From positions 51,784 to 115,783 of the forward strand of contig CACRXP010001023.1 of the NCBI GenBank assembly GCA_902702965.1: a stretch of DNA of 64,000 nucleotides. The letters run 5' to 3'. Position 1 is the first letter of the stretch. The number at the start of each line of letters is the position of its first letter. The notes below the pieces were generated by a model. That model was not told the origin of the DNA. It was given only the letters and a program-made list of their open reading frames with translations, and ran no database searches. Position numbers and translations under genes: made by a program. The stretch comes from Spirometra erinaceieuropaei (lineage: Eukaryota > Platyhelminthes > Cestoda > Diphyllobothriidea > Diphyllobothriidae). Shown one piece after another: positions 27,901 to 36,904 of the stretch.

Positions 27901-30900
27901 GGCAAATGTAGGAAAGCGACGGGAAAGAAAACAATAAAATCGAGTGCGGATGCAGAATGCGGATAACTGAAGTTAATGTCCATTTGGAACAAAAACACTG
28001 CAAATATGAGCTTCTTTTGTTTATTCTATTATGACAATAAGCAACCGTTATGCGTAAAGTAGGAAGGTATTGTGTGAAACCGTCGTAAATGGGAGCAATT
28101 TGTGCGGGAACTTGATAAAGACCGCCTATTACGTGAGTGGCAGGGACTGTTTCATTACTTGTTGAGATTTCTTCAAACTCGCCATTGCACTAAAACAGTG
28201 CGCTCCCTACCTAAAGTTAAATTTGATGAGGCTTTTTCCAAAACCATTTAGTGTAATTATGAACAGGCCTGCCCTAAGAGACTGGTAGGGCTTTATCTGT
28301 AGAGGCATTAAAACGTTTCCTTGACATGCACAAAGTTCAGCAACAAGATTATTGTGGGATTTCGTGACTTTAAAGAATCCTTTTACTTATGTAAGTCGAA
28401 GCTTACCTTCACTTACCAAGTCTTCTGGCCGGTAGGTGACAGATAGCAAGTTAGAAGGTGTAATCCTGTTTCCGCAAAAACGCTAAACTAAACACAGGCT
28501 TTCGAATTGTGGGACGGATATCTTCGCATTTGTACTGGACTCTAGTATTGTAAATCCATTTTATTCCCCTAGTGGTATGGCCATTTTTAAGCGACCTGCA
28601 ACTTTGTGTTGTGCGACTTTTACAACTGGCCTGTTCTAGGGAAAGTCAGCGCTTTCAGTTACACGCGTGTCCCGATTTTATATTAAACAATAGTCCGAAA
28701 ATATCTGAAGTATCTTTGCAGATTTTTCATTTGATTAATTTGAAAGAAATGTCAACTTCTCATCGTATGGCCCACCGATTATGTTTTATATTCCGACAAG
28801 ATTAACGCTCTGCTGCTTCTGTCACCGTTTAGGGAATTGAAAACTGTGAAGCTTTTGCCTGCGATTAATATTCTCAATTAGATGCCCAAGCTTACTTGCT
28901 TGACTCCGAACATTCTGTAACACCTCTTTTGTATATGCGGGGTATTTATTGCGCTGGTAAACATTATTTGACTTGTGTTCAACTCGACGTGCTGTATGCA
29001 AATGGTTAGGGAGCCAAAAACAACTTAATACATCAAATGGTTCCATTCGAGCCTTAAAATCAGACTGCAAGCATTGTTCTTATGGTACTACACTGATGGT
29101 AGTAGAGCACTCTAGGTCGACAGTCGATTCTCTTCTCCGAATGACTTTGTCAAGTAACGTTGAGAGTAGATGTAGTTGTAAGTCAAATCTTCCATCACCT
29201 ACGGACCACTAGAATTTTTCACATTCAGAGCAAGATTTCACAAACACTAACAAAAGATTTTTTGATTCCTGTCTCAGTTCGTGGCTGCCTAAGACTTTAA
29301 TGTCCGGTGAAAAAATTTCCATCCGTTACCTGATATGAATTATAAAGGGCAACGTCCTAGGTACGACCGTCTGGCAACTGACCGCTTGCAGCGGAAATGC
29401 GATGCTGCGGGTACTCAGGAACCCCCACGGAAAATTTTGAAATTTACGTATCCGCTTTTCAGTTTTACGCCATCGCGGCCAGATGCTAGCCACAAAGTTT
29501 ATCGATACGTAAATAACAGTCAACTATTTGGAAGTCTTTGCCGGGGTATATGCGCACAAAACCAATATCTCATTTTCTATTTCTCGCTTAAGACCTTTGC
29601 TTTAGTGTTGATGCTCATGAAGCACGGCTCCCCATTTTTCATGCTAATTGAGTCTTTTTGGCCTGTGTGCGCTTGAGGGACAGTACAGAAGGTTAAGATT
29701 GGTTTTCTGAAGGACTTTTAAAGTGACGTACACGCGAATGACTGAACGGTAGTTGGCAGCGAGTTGTTGGGTTTCTCTCCTCGGGATAGATGTAATTTCA
29801 GCACGCCTTCAGACATTGATTATGGGGGAGCGTAAAGGCCGACATTGAACACTACGCAAGAGGCTAGCTGAAACCAGGAAGAAGAGTTTCGCAAGGATAT
29901 AGGAGAAAGAGTCCAGCCTCGGACTTCATGTTTGCCTAAACGCAATAGATGTTTCTCGAGGTCTTTTAGCTCAGTTGTCAAATGTTCCATAAGATAAAAT
30001 CACCTATAAGGGAACGTTGTCATGCTCAAACGGCCGTTTGCCTGGGGTTTCTGAGAACCCTGTATTACGAGTGCAGAAGGGGTTTTTATCTATTTATGCA
30101 TGTGCATATCACGGCTTCCTCTGAGCATAATCACGCACTAGTTCCTATTTCAATGCTTGTGTATGTAGTTGTTGCGTCTTTTCGGTCAAGCCTTAGCCAG
30201 CTCGTCATGTTTATTCTCGTATTTGATCACTCTCCACAATTTCAGAACGTAGACTCCACTTTATACCCTCGTAAAAGTTAAGCAAGTGCCAAGTATGTTG
30301 GAACATCATTTTTAGCACCAGAACTTATCTCTTTTGCCACTAAGCCATGTGATCTTTTATACAGTCATTAGGCAGAACTCCTCACTTTTGGGGCTCATTT
30401 TATGATTGTGTAGGGCTTCAGAACTACTATTCTCTGCCATATTAGTTTTCTCCCTCTCACATTCAGTCAAACGTTGACCTGAACAATCGGGAAATCATAT
30501 ATTCCAGAGGCCAAATGTGTACACTTCGTAAAATCCCATGTACTTCTAAAATTAGAGGCCTTTTCGATCTAACTGCAATGTTTGACTACCAAAACAGCAT
30601 AGTAGCTTTCTCCAACTGAAGAAACTGTACTATTTTGATTATCCCTCTACCAACTGACGAAAGTGACAAATCGGCGGAAAATAGAGAGTATTTGCGGGAA
30701 GTGGTGTGGGGGTTCTTCTATGCCGACCATTTGACCAGCGTAACCAGAAGTCAAACTTTCCAAAACTTCACCGTTCGAACGCTGATTTGTTCAGCGTGCT
30801 TGCGGTGAGTGTGGGGCATACATGAGGTGGTTTAAACACTAGACTTGACGATAGCACGGCTCGATTTACACAAAGGATTACTTATGTCACTTATTTCAAA

Positions 30901-33900
30901 GTCCGTACACCGCTTGCCAAACACTTCGGTCTGCGCACAATGGCCAAGGTTTTAGCGCAAACAAGAATAGACTGGCTCGGATCCTATCTGTGTGGCAGAG
31001 CCGTGGAGGCCATATTATGCGGCCATCGCAGCCTGCCTCCCTCCCTATAGGAGCGATTTATCCCGTCAGTTGGCAATCTTCTAAGCCACAGCTTTCAGGG
31101 AACCGTGATAGTCAAAAGGTGAGTTTTGCTGTTCATAGTAGTAACTCGCTGAGTGCCATAGGGCTGAGTTCCCCAGTCGATCTCACTCTCTCTTCTCCCA
31201 GGCGCCTGCACACCTTTAAACCGGCCAGTCAGCTGAAGCAGGGATTAAGAACAAGGAGCTGACAGCCCCCCGGCGCGTGCCACATACGATCGACTCGCAA
31301 AACAACACGCCAGGTGTTCACATAAAGCGATGCTCGGCTCGAGTCTCACATGCATTACAGTGCCGCCGAGGTCACATTAAGAAACCATGGATTCTGACTC
31401 ACAGTCCGCCAGTGGGCAACTCCAGATAAACACATGCAGGGCCGGCTGCAGGGTCCAGGTTGTAGAATCAGTTACCAACGCTCCAACCCACGACGGCTAA
31501 CTTCGTGATAGATCCAAGCTCGTCGAATTTATCAGTTAGAAGTGCACTAAAATATCGTGATGACGGGGCCTCCAGCGTTTGCCATACTTCCTCTTTCCTC
31601 TTTGCACCAGTCGATTGTCCGTGCTTGGCAGTCACCTGGTGCCGGGTTGGGTGAAGTGGCTGCCAGCTCCGCAGTAGCCCACCTGCGTACCACGCATGGC
31701 TTGGTTCGGCACCAGATTTTGCCAAGTAGGGCTCTAACGAATGAAGCCATGGTATCTTTTGATATTGCGTTTTCTTTTGCTGCTACTTCCCAGGATCCGT
31801 TATTCAAGGCCATCAAGTCACTCCCAAGGGTAAATGGGACGGCAAGGACAATCGTCATCGAATCATTCTAGTCCCGATAATTGGTTCTAAGGCGAGCTTT
31901 GTTTTCAAGGGAACGACTTTTAAAAAGACGGAAAACATACCGAGGCTACCATGAAACGATCAGATTGAGATTCTAGACCCAGTATGTGGATGAAACCTTC
32001 GTCGTTTACAAGCAGTCAGGTGCTGACTTTTGAAGGTCATATCCTCTTCACCTTCTCGGATACATAAGTTGCAATGAATAAGAAAAAATTAACCAAATAG
32101 CATACTCAATGTGCTCACTTATCACAAAGAGTGTTATGCCCAAAAAACGAAAATGTTCAGGAAAACGACAAGTACGACGTAAACGCCGAAATCCAACCAA
32201 ACCTGCCGAATGGCTCACATAGACAACGTGTGAAACCGTCCTACCGGCAATTTTAGGTACACCGCTTTGCACAGGGAGGGAACGTTCGAATTTAAATACC
32301 CTCAACTTTCGGGCCCAAATTTTGGCGAGTGCGCCCCTACGTCAGGAGCGATTCGAAGTTCCTCTGTCGTCTTCTAACGCCGGTCAGCACCAGAACGGTG
32401 CACAGACTAAACGTCGCCTTGCGATGCCAAGTTCGAAGGCCGAAAGGTGCACTGTCACTGGGGTAAGCGCGAGGCACCGTTCGTCGTGTTTCGTGCAGCA
32501 GCGGGGAAATCAGCTACGCATAACGAGAATGGCCTGACAGAAACATCGAGGAAGAATTGCATGCATCCTCCTTCATAGGTCACTCGGTGGGATACGGTCC
32601 ACGCCTTTAAGTTCGACGACGCAACAATCTTGTTAGTGGAGAGCCGTCTGAGTTATGGTTCTCCGGTGAGCAACGATCACCACGCAATTACTCCCTCGCC
32701 CCATAAGCAGCGTCAATGCTGTTCTGCCAAAGTAATTACTGACAGTGGGCACGCATTTACGCAAATCCGGATGATGATACAAAAGGGTAAAATGCACGAC
32801 TGTCACAGCAGCCGCCAATACTGGCAATGAAACTTCGGCAGCTAGCCAATTGCGCGTGATTCTTCGCGTAGACTATGGATATCCTTACTGAATAATCGTC
32901 AAGTGAGGGCTAGAACGCAGAATCCAGATCAATATGTACGCGGCCGCAAAGCTGCTGCATCCTAAAAAATACTACAGCCCCCGTGTCTCTCTATCTCTTC
33001 GATATTTGGTTCGAGCATAAATAGCAGACCTTAAACCAGCAAAACTGTCATTTCAGCGACTGAGCACACAGCCTTGTTGCTACCTGAACTTCGCTTTTAC
33101 GCACGTACGGGCACTCTGCTCATCCCTTGTTCGTACGAAAAAGTTGCAATTTTGCGGCGGCTGCCTCTTCATTGTCAGATCTAACGGGAGTGAAAGTTCT
33201 GGAACCAATGGACTCAGGGATCGTTCATTATGCGCTCCGGAATTCGATTCAAAGATAAGCGTTCGCAAGCACAAACCCCTTTTTATACCGATGATACTGA
33301 CTAGGCCTCATAAGAAGCCACCGCCGACCTAGGTGGAAGCATTAAAATACACTACAATAATTCGAGAATATCTAAGCGGCGCAAAACAGTGTCACAATGT
33401 TAGATTACCAGTCCAGAACTATCGAAGGTGAGTAAATGTGCAAGGAATGGTGTCTTTTCCATCTTCAGGTCGGTGGTTTAAAGCCTGCACCGAGATCCCA
33501 CAGGTTTCTGGCCACGGTAAACATTACAGCTGTATTGAAGAAGGAGACACGATCGATCCTTCTTCAAGACTACTTCCTGGGACTCGGCTCTTCGCTTCTA
33601 TTACAGCTGTATATAGTCACAAGCCATGAAGCATACGATTGGAGTAAAAATGATATGATTTTGCTCTAGTCACATAAAATGCTCAGATGTATGTCAAAGT
33701 CAGGACCTAGGGTGTAAAGACACGCCGTCGAAGACGAAGAAACCCGTAGAGACGCTTTTGTACATGATTGCAAAAGGTTGGTGTTTTCAGATAGAGTCAG
33801 ATGAAGAAGCACTGGCAGGCTGCGTCACCTCCATAACGCGAACTTTTCTGGGGCTGGAGACCGAGGGATCAGAATTACCCTCTTCCATCGAAGAGGCCGA

Positions 33901-34024
33901 AGAGGCCGCGGGAAGGAGAGGGCGCTTGCGGGAAAGGACGTCAGCATTTTGGCGCGCCGGCTCAACCAGCCGCGTGGGCCGCGCACTATCACCTACTGCA
34001 GCACGAGATTCCAATCGACGGATC
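6722..34024 (-). CDS. Unrecognised multi-exon gene: Ser/Thr/Pro-rich protein with coiled-coil C-terminal half
   Basis: This is a proposed gene built from minus-strand exons 33879-34024, 25852-26130, 25572-25611, 25404-25542, 18580-18784, 14019-14387, 9081-9239, 8453-8541 and 6722-6940. Each has a pyrimidine-rich AG acceptor and a GT donor. The phases fit at every junction (end phases 1, 1, 2, 0, 1, 1, 1, 0, then stop), giving about 548 codons. The N-terminal part is rich in Ser, Thr, Pro, Lys and Arg and is probably disordered. Exons at 14.0-14.4 and 9.1 kb read as charged helices suited to a coiled coil. The 5' exon is missing: the first exon listed starts with one base of a split codon. I recognise no family and assign no function. 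The chain is inference from splice sites and phase; the 25572 and 6722 exons are weakest. Confidence 0.45.
7285..7450 (+). repeat. SINE family B copy with intact B box
   Basis: GGTTCGAATCC (7335-7345) is a textbook RNA polymerase III B box. It is followed by the family B body, including AATAGGCCAGAAATGGCCAT and CCCAGTCTTTTTGCCTTCTTC. The A box is not convincing in this copy. Confidence 0.65.
7451..8452. other. No recognisable gene
   Basis: Short frames only, including a 78-codon plus-strand frame at 7557-7793 rich in Arg, Asn and Ser with no recognised domain. It is probably intronic to the minus-strand gene. Confidence 0.35.
8453..8541 (-). CDS. Candidate internal exon of the unrecognised minus-strand gene
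   Basis: The acceptor is TTTGCTGCTCTCAG and the donor CACAAG|GTATTT. The 89 bases carry a two-base split codon and 29 codons (ERRHLNAPVFTLSASAWFEL and onward), in phase with the exon at 9081-9239. No family recognised. Confidence 0.4.
9081..9239 (-). CDS. Candidate coiled-coil exon of the unrecognised minus-strand gene
   Basis: The 159-base exon starts after ACCTTGTAG and ends at GATAGAG|GTGGGT. It encodes a highly charged helix (VKERLSKLSAEFSAKVSDHL, then RDMHKTELELAKQAFEIERE) with heptad-like spacing of hydrophobic residues. The phases fit both neighbours. The frame is also open 5' of the acceptor (LALSMLNLVV), so the exon could start slightly earlier. A faint resemblance to exocyst-type coiled coils is too weak to name. 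Confidence 0.5.
9712..9860 (-). repeat. SINE family C copy (tRNA-derived)
   Basis: On the minus strand the order is a GGCTGTACTAAAGC segment, B box GGGTTCGAATCC (complement of 9802-9813), then ACCGAGGCGTCGAGTTTTCC and a body CAGTTGGGCCAATATGAAT. The same succession is found at 51245-51410. A (TTAA)n run (about 9844-9860) sits at its 5' side. Confidence 0.7.
9893..10055 (+). repeat. SINE family B copy with A and B boxes
   Basis: This is the best family B head: an A-box-like TGACCCAATTGGCAAAACG and a B box GGGTTCGAGGCTC (9949-9961), at tRNA-like spacing. It is followed by the body ending ATTGCGGTCTCCTTTGTCTTTG, which matches the other copies. Family B is therefore a tRNA-derived SINE. Confidence 0.7.
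10056..12199. other. No supported gene; long chance frame
   Basis: A 225-codon plus-strand frame (10528-11205) is the longest here, but it has no domain, no repetition and an unbiased composition, so I do not call it a gene. At 12064-12088 about 22 bases match the very end of Penelope subfamily 1 (CTCTTGTCCCAGCAATCGAG), a possible sliver of a copy. Otherwise I see nothing. Confidence 0.4.
12200..12955 (-). pseudogene. Penelope-like element fragment (subfamily 1), left arm of head-to-head pair
   Basis: The minus strand aligns with about 62250-63010 of the intact copy: linker, GIY-YIG region (a MAEHAALVRRNDASFHVEVH stretch at 12778-12719), HTSKFDEMEILAEGDHRV, SWLTGLQSISKCCDL, then the 3' untranslated part with CCTCTAAATAC, an eroded ribozyme motif (12258-12296, GAAACG retained, core CTGTTGA) and TTTTTGTCCCAGCGATC. 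Several frame breaks are present. It meets the plus-strand copy nose to nose at about 12955. It is 5'-truncated and inactive. Confidence 0.8.
12956..13300 (+). pseudogene. Penelope-like element fragment (subfamily 1), right arm of head-to-head pair
   Basis: The plus strand starts at the position equivalent to where the left arm starts (GTTAGAATTGCGCACAGAC matches GTTGGAGTGGCACACAGAC). It passes GACCCACTGTCACGGCAAGA, lacks the GIY core by deletion, and resumes at HSTGPRYTIKFDEAEIS and FTGPQS. The end carries a degenerate ribozyme motif (13248-13285) keeping GGAAACGTC, then CCCAGCGATCG. It is inactive. Confidence 0.75.
13301..14018. other. No recognisable gene
   Basis: Short frames only; probably intron of the minus-strand gene, adjoining the exon donor at 14018. 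Confidence 0.35.
14019..14387 (-). CDS. Largest candidate exon of the unrecognised minus-strand gene
   Basis: An excellent acceptor (a T7 run then AAATTACAG) precedes a frame that stays open for about 160 codons, unusually long here. It begins QASAKGTEKNRRASEVVSSG, passes a Pro/Ser-rich stretch (CSVAPSPPVADPDQGARK) and turns into charged helix (LEERLKASSKLIDVLILFI, then RSERKLQSLRSLLSEQKQEC). I place the donor at TGCT|GTAAGC (14019/14018), which gives 369 bases in phase with both neighbours. GCG|GTGAGA upstream is an alternative, and without splicing the frame runs to a stop near 13900. The helix supports a coiled-coil protein. No family recognised. Confidence 0.55.
14690..14800 (-). repeat. 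SINE family B fragment beside an (AT)n run
   Basis: The plus strand reads GGCCATTTCTGGCTTATTAG and its flanks, the complement of the family B body. A short TATATATATA run lies at about 14670-14688, next to the 3' end of the SINE body. Confidence 0.6.
14921..15420 (+). repeat. Dispersed repeat family A, dimer 1
   Basis: Two related units follow one another. The first has CGCACAATGGACAAGG, GGCTCGAATTCCATC, a GAGGCCACATTATG segment and GTCAGTTGGCAGCCTTCCAAG. The second has CGATCTCTCTCTCTCCTTCG, GCCACACACAAGATCTGG, CGCACAATGCAACAG and GTGGCTCGAATCTTATATG. Equivalent points are about 375 bases apart. The same pieces in the same order occur at 20.5-21.0 and 30.9-31.4 kb. No coding potential. Confidence 0.6.
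15421..15990. other. No recognisable gene
   Basis: Non-coding; may contain the eroded 3' untranslated part of the adjoining minus-strand Penelope fragment, but I could not find its ribozyme motif. Confidence 0.3.
15991..16272 (-). pseudogene. Penelope-like element fragment (subfamily 2), GIY-YIG part
   Basis: The minus strand encodes SGVVYLIICVNCPCNYTDQT, RLLGSRMHEPK, AHTFERCYEFNFEAAKIV, a stop, then NKTSRELIEASVSDEN and NRHID. This is the GIY-YIG nuclease from the GVVY motif to the C-terminus. YTG of the YIG motif is YTD here, a change at a core glycine. It is truncated exactly before SGVVY, where the plus-strand segment 16273-16442 begins. Confidence 0.75.
16273..16442 (+). repeat. Segment shared with 36905-37080
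   Basis: About 170 bases match 36905-37080 (for example GAAATTAATGCGCG versus GAAAGTAATGCGTA, and CGCCAACAGGCAGCCAG versus CGCCAACAAGCGGTCAG). The plus frame is open (EEINARTWSNSFETDLFRH, then AEIHQLLRNNRLIFTNRQQA, ending CNDLP). The end resembles the Penelope C-terminus (SINKCNDLP), so it may be a diverged Penelope tail, but that is tentative. Confidence 0.5.
16443..16542. repeat. Near-perfect 47-bp inverted repeat with 6-base loop
   Basis: 16443-16489 and 16496-16542 are reverse complements with one mismatch in 47, around the loop GTATGG. Homology continues outward for about nine more bases with three mismatches. Much younger than the surrounding decayed repeats, it is either a recent inverted duplication, a hairpin-forming locus, or an assembly or library artefact. 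Confidence 0.9.
16543..18579. other. No recognisable gene
   Basis: About 2 kb without a supported gene. There are short frames and CT/GA-rich stretches (for example around 18340-18355) but no match to the SINE, Penelope or CR1 families that I could support. Confidence 0.35.
18580..18784 (-). CDS. Candidate Ser/Pro-rich exon of the unrecognised minus-strand gene
   Basis: A strong acceptor (TTTATCTACTTATACAG) and donor (GGTCTCG|GTAACT) bound 205 bases starting in phase 0 and ending in phase 1. The frame reads PSTPVSVTSRLLRPTVASSA, then basic NRQKPPSDVV, then SPLSARSLLRSPSLTSPSTT. Low-complexity Ser/Thr/Pro/Arg composition suggests a disordered region. The opposite strand is also open, as often happens opposite such codons, but has no matching splice sites. 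Confidence 0.5.
18785..20499. other. No supported gene; one weak plus-strand exon candidate
   Basis: At 20038-20244 a plus frame after the acceptor-like TTGTGTGCAG reads AIPLDVYWAAVSQDWHDGGS and then RRQSKKKGVSVKEIYG. The composition is protein-like, but the donor is unclear and no family is recognised. The remainder shows nothing. Confidence 0.3.
20540..21030 (+). repeat. Dispersed repeat family A, dimer 2 (diverged)
   Basis: Unit pieces recur in the same order: GATCTCACGTAGATGG, GGGCTATATG and CCACTGCGGCC (20600-20657), then CTCACTGTCTCTTCTCC (20805), an ACTCATACGTAGGATACGCC segment, and GGTCAGTTGGCAGCTTTCAA (21010). Equivalent points are about 325 bases apart. More diverged than the copies at 14.9 and 30.9 kb. 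Confidence 0.5.
21031..25403. other. No recognisable gene (about 4.4 kb)
   Basis: Both strands carry only short frames with no domains. It probably lies in the intron between exons 25404-25542 and 18580-18784 of the minus-strand gene. A minus-strand acceptor-like CTCTTTCCTTCCAG near 23970 is not backed by a convincing exon. Confidence 0.35.
25404..25542 (-). CDS. Candidate Ser-rich exon of the unrecognised minus-strand gene
   Basis: The acceptor TTTGTAATCAG and donor ACCGAG|GTAATT bound 139 bases (one split base, 46 codons, ending in phase 0). The frame reads STGFLCSARVLLSALSVNTS and then SARKSSESNSVRSSLKTG. The end phase matches exon 18580-18784. The plus strand is also open (acidic frame 25318-25590), but it lacks a donor. 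Confidence 0.4.
25572..25611 (-). CDS. Possible 40-base micro-exon
   Basis: Between CTTCTTCTAG and TTTGTG|GTAAAG lie 40 bases whose start (two split bases) and end (phase 2) are exactly what is needed to join 25852-26130 to 25404-25542. The following intron would be only 29 bases. This is inference from phase alone; reading the whole region as one exon in the Ser-rich frame is an alternative. Confidence 0.25.
25852..26130 (-). CDS. Candidate Ser/Thr/Pro-rich exon of the unrecognised minus-strand gene
   Basis: A very good acceptor (CTTTACTGTGCTTTGACAG) and donor (GCCGAAG|GTAACT) bound 279 bases. The frame reads TSDSSHFGFVSKNNPRLSAH, SSVLLKRSLSTSMRQSEG, then PSKRQVIRQTTPSTPPAAGS and LRNKPKLEGPRGRLLKLPSS. 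Many Ser/Thr-Pro and Arg/Lys-x-Ser sites suggest a phosphorylated, disordered segment. It starts with two split bases and ends in phase 1, fitting the upstream exon 33879-34024. Confidence 0.55.
26131..30920. other. No recognisable gene (about 4.8 kb)
   Basis: AT-rich, especially 26900-27700, with only short frames. A 67-codon plus frame at 26166-26369 and a 113-codon plus frame at 29335-29676 have no recognised domain or clear splice sites. It probably lies in the long intron of the minus-strand gene. Confidence 0.35.
30925..31420 (+). repeat. Dispersed repeat family A, dimer 3
   Basis: Unit one has CGCACAATGGCCAAGG, CTGGCTCGGATCCTATCTG, GAGGCCATATTATG, CATCGCAGCC and GTCAGTTGGCAATCTTCTAAG. 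Unit two has GTCGATCTCACTCTCTCTTC, CGGCGCGTGCCACATACG, CTCGCAAAACAAC, GCTCGGCTCGAGTCTCAC and GAGGTCACATTAAG. The offset is about 360 bases. Closest relative is 14921-15420. Confidence 0.6.
31700..33065 (+). pseudogene. Old Penelope-like element copy (subfamily 1)
   Basis: Colinear landmarks to the intact copy appear in order. These are an EAMVSFDI segment (31741, RT motif A), YVDETFVV (31990, RT motif C, YVDD changed to YVDE), TGTTCAGG-type DNA followed by ACGACAAGTACGACG (32165), TTTAAGTTCGACGACGC (32607, GIY-YIG tail), TATGGTTCTCCGG (32652), GCTGCTGCATCC with an AAAAAATAC box (32953) and an eroded ribozyme region (about 33009). Many stops, frame shifts and deletions are present. It is the oldest and longest relic of this subfamily here. 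Confidence 0.7.
33066..33878. other. No recognisable gene
   Basis: Short frames only. The candidate exon at 33879-34024 could extend through its donor into 33787 (frame ending SASSSDSI and stop), in which case part of this stretch would be coding. Confidence 0.35.
33879..34024 (-). CDS. Candidate 5'-most visible exon of the unrecognised minus-strand gene
   Basis: The acceptor is GACTTTCTTCCTGCACAG and the donor GAAGAGG|GTAATT. The 146 bases hold one split base, 48 codons and a phase-1 end. The frame reads IRRLESRAAVGDSARPTRLV, then LSRKRPLLPAASSASSMEE. It is basic then Ser-rich. If the donor is not used, the frame continues to a stop at 33787 with a plausible C-terminus, so this could instead be the last exon of another gene. 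Confidence 0.45.
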
Positions 34025-36119
34025 CTGTGCAGGAAGAAAGTCGGTAAGAAAGACTTCAGAAGGTGGGTAAGTATTTACATTCCCGCGCTTCCCGCGTCTG
34101 GAAAGCGCTCTAACTGTGGAAGGGACTATCCGTGTGGTTGGAAAAAAGATCTAGAGAAAAGAGGGATCCGGCTAACTCAAAATCACCCTTGAAAAGTCAT
34201 CAGTCAACCATTAACACATGGCTTAAAGGCTGTAGTCAACAAGACATACGTGGAAGCAAGTGACCTGTGATATGAAGCGAAACGTGGGGCTAAAGAAAGA
34301 ATGTGATCACAACGTTGAAATAAACACTCCTGACCGCAGGCATTGAATCTTAGACCTCCCCTCCCCCTATTTCAACTAAGTCAGTATACAGCGAGGTTTC
34401 ACACCAGTGGGCCGGGGCGGAGGGTTAGGATGGAAACTTAACAGAGCGTTTAACGCCAGCACTCAAATAATCATCAACAGAAAAACAACATACAATGGTG
34501 TAGAATTGTACTTTCTAGGAAACGTATGGGATACGAAGGAGGTGTAGTCACTGGGACAAACTCGGGACTTGATCCCTCAAGCAGCCACTTCGACGCCTGC
34601 ATTCGGGACCAGGTTTGATGTCAAAACGTTCACATTTTATTAAGCATTCGGGTAAGACCTACTTTACTGCGTACGGTCTGAACCGCTGCTGGTGGCACTG
34701 ACTGGGAGCCAGTCACTATAATTTTAAGATTAGCACCTGTGGCAAGGTCTGATAGTTCTATTTATGTCCCTGCTCTCGGTTAATCAGGTCATCCAACCCA
34801 AGAACTTAGTACACCGTCTGATTTTCGCGACCGTAGCCTCTTCAGGTACAAACGACTAGGTAGGCTTCCAACAACCATATCTCTTGCAAAGTAGTTGATG
34901 TTTTAGTCCATGATCGCGACTTCACTGGAGCCATTACGAGTGGTAAGCAGACGATAAGATAAATGTTCACGCCGGTCTTCATGGCTCCGTCAACATACTC
35001 CGATAGATAACTGATTGTTCATCGTTATGGCACCGTCTACAATGACCCTCTCTCGCAGAGACCATGATTTTTACTTATCTAGTCGGTTTCAGTGATGTCG
35101 GTAGACCGGCACCTTCAGTTAAGGTTCTAACTGCCTGGCCTCAAAGGAAAATGTCCAGTTGTCTCCTCTTTTGTGACTGACATAGGCCAGCAGGCTGCAT
35201 AGATTCAAACGGCAGTTCCCTCGTTGCATTATCAGCTGGTAAGCGGACTCAGGCAACTTGAATTAGCCCCCCCAAGCAATATATGGGCTGTTAACATGTA
35301 GAATTCACTGTTGTCAACAGTACCACTCTAGACAACTTTGACCTTAGTAACTGTGACAGCCAGGTCGACGGAGCTAGCAGCTTAACTCAAGTGTTTGACA
35401 TTCCACTTCGGGTCCCGAAACAGATAGGGTCAGTAGGCTTACAATTGGCTGATATCTGGAAATCGCAAAGTGATCTGCGGAGTATTTACTCAGAGATACT
35501 TGGGCAGGGTCGGAGAGAGAGAGCAGTCTTGAATTTGCCTTACTCAGAAACATATCATTTATTCTATTTTGCGCCTAAATACACAGTTAAATAATGCACA
35601 CATGTAGGCCTTCTGGCGCAAATTTTCACGCAATTTCAGAGGGATTTATAAACGCAATAATGAAGGTTTGCCGGAGAGCATCGGTTCTTGAGGGCAACCT
35701 AATCCCTTTGAAAGAATACAGGGGAGTGAAAATTTCAGTTATGTTACGTGGTCCAAACACGCGTGAAAACTGCATAGGATGCAGTCAATATATTCCGGAT
35801 CTCTTTATTTATCTCTTTATTTCTCTAGACAAACTGATGGTCGGTGTACGCATTTAATTGGTGGAAGGTTGGTTCGACGTTGACACTACTACAAACAAGA
35901 CGGAATAATTCAAAAATGAGATGACCCTTCTGATATTCTCATATTGGGCCCTTAACATTTTGGCCTGTTTCTGATGGTATTACAGGCTCTGAATGTCTCC
36001 TCGTATCACACTCCTAGGAAGTTCTACGTAAGACGCGGCTCGTGTGCGATACAAGTGGAAGTCAGATACTCTTTTGTGGGTTTTTCGGCTTAGTCTTAGT
36101 TTGCGCTGTTGCAAAGGGT
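34025..36119. other. No recognisable gene
   Basis: No supported gene or known repeat. The missing first exon(s) of the minus-strand gene would lie somewhere between here and 37990, but I could not identify them. Confidence 0.35.
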
Positions 36120-36260
36120 TTTGGTGAACAGCCATCGTCATATGATGGAATACCGACAAAGACAAGGGAGACCGGAATGGCCATTTCTGGCTTATTAGTC
36201 GTCATCATTTGATCAGTGAACGCCACTTCATCATTGTCTGTCAATTCTTCTTATTGAAGC
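36120..36260 (-). repeat. SINE family B fragment
   Basis: The plus strand reads GACAAAGACAAGGGAGACCG, then GGCCATTTCTGGCTTATTAG, the complement of the family B body. It is the best preserved body copy; the tRNA-like head is not recognisable. Confidence 0.65.
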
Positions 36261-36904
36261 TTTGTTCCAAAAAACAATCATACTGCTCCTGTAGTGCCTC
36301 TTTACGCTTAGATGGGGCAACAAGATTTACACTGTAGATGGCGCAACTATTAGTAGCATTGCAGTACACGGTGATCTTTAAGTAACCTCTGTGCAGTTTC
36401 CGTACCAGATGATTTTTAATATCAGTTAAACTGCATTTCTCCGAAATCCATCCAGAAACTGGGTGCTCGCGTTAATTAAACTCGAGGCAGACAGTAGTTC
36501 GTCTACTTGCTGTCGAATTCAGGTAACAATACCTTTGGGAGGCTTTGGAAATTTGCATGAATGCTTGTGTAAAGTGTTGAATATGCCTGAGTCACTCTAC
36601 CTTGAACGTAGTAGTGTCTGTACCACGCAAACTGCTCGCGCGCTGGGGATCAGTTTTCGCTGCGGAGAATTGAGTTGAAGTAGATGTATCATTTGTAATC
36701 ACGATTCATATTTGGGCCACGCAACAAGAAATGGACTCCCAACACTACCGTATCTAATTAAATGGATGAAGCCACTTTCGAGAACGGACGGCAACCCGAT
36801 ACGTCCACGGGTGACGGCCTGTCGCGAACGTCAGCTGCGGAATAGGCAGGCTCTGTGGTCTCACGAATAAGCAGTCGCCAACCCGCAACGACAACCTTGC
36901 CAGA
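36261..36904. other. No recognisable gene
   Basis: Short frames only. Nothing to support. Confidence 0.35.

Noticed and set aside
29958..30040. tRNA-like A box TTTTAGCTCAGTTGTCA
   Set aside because: No B box at the right distance and no foldable tRNA.
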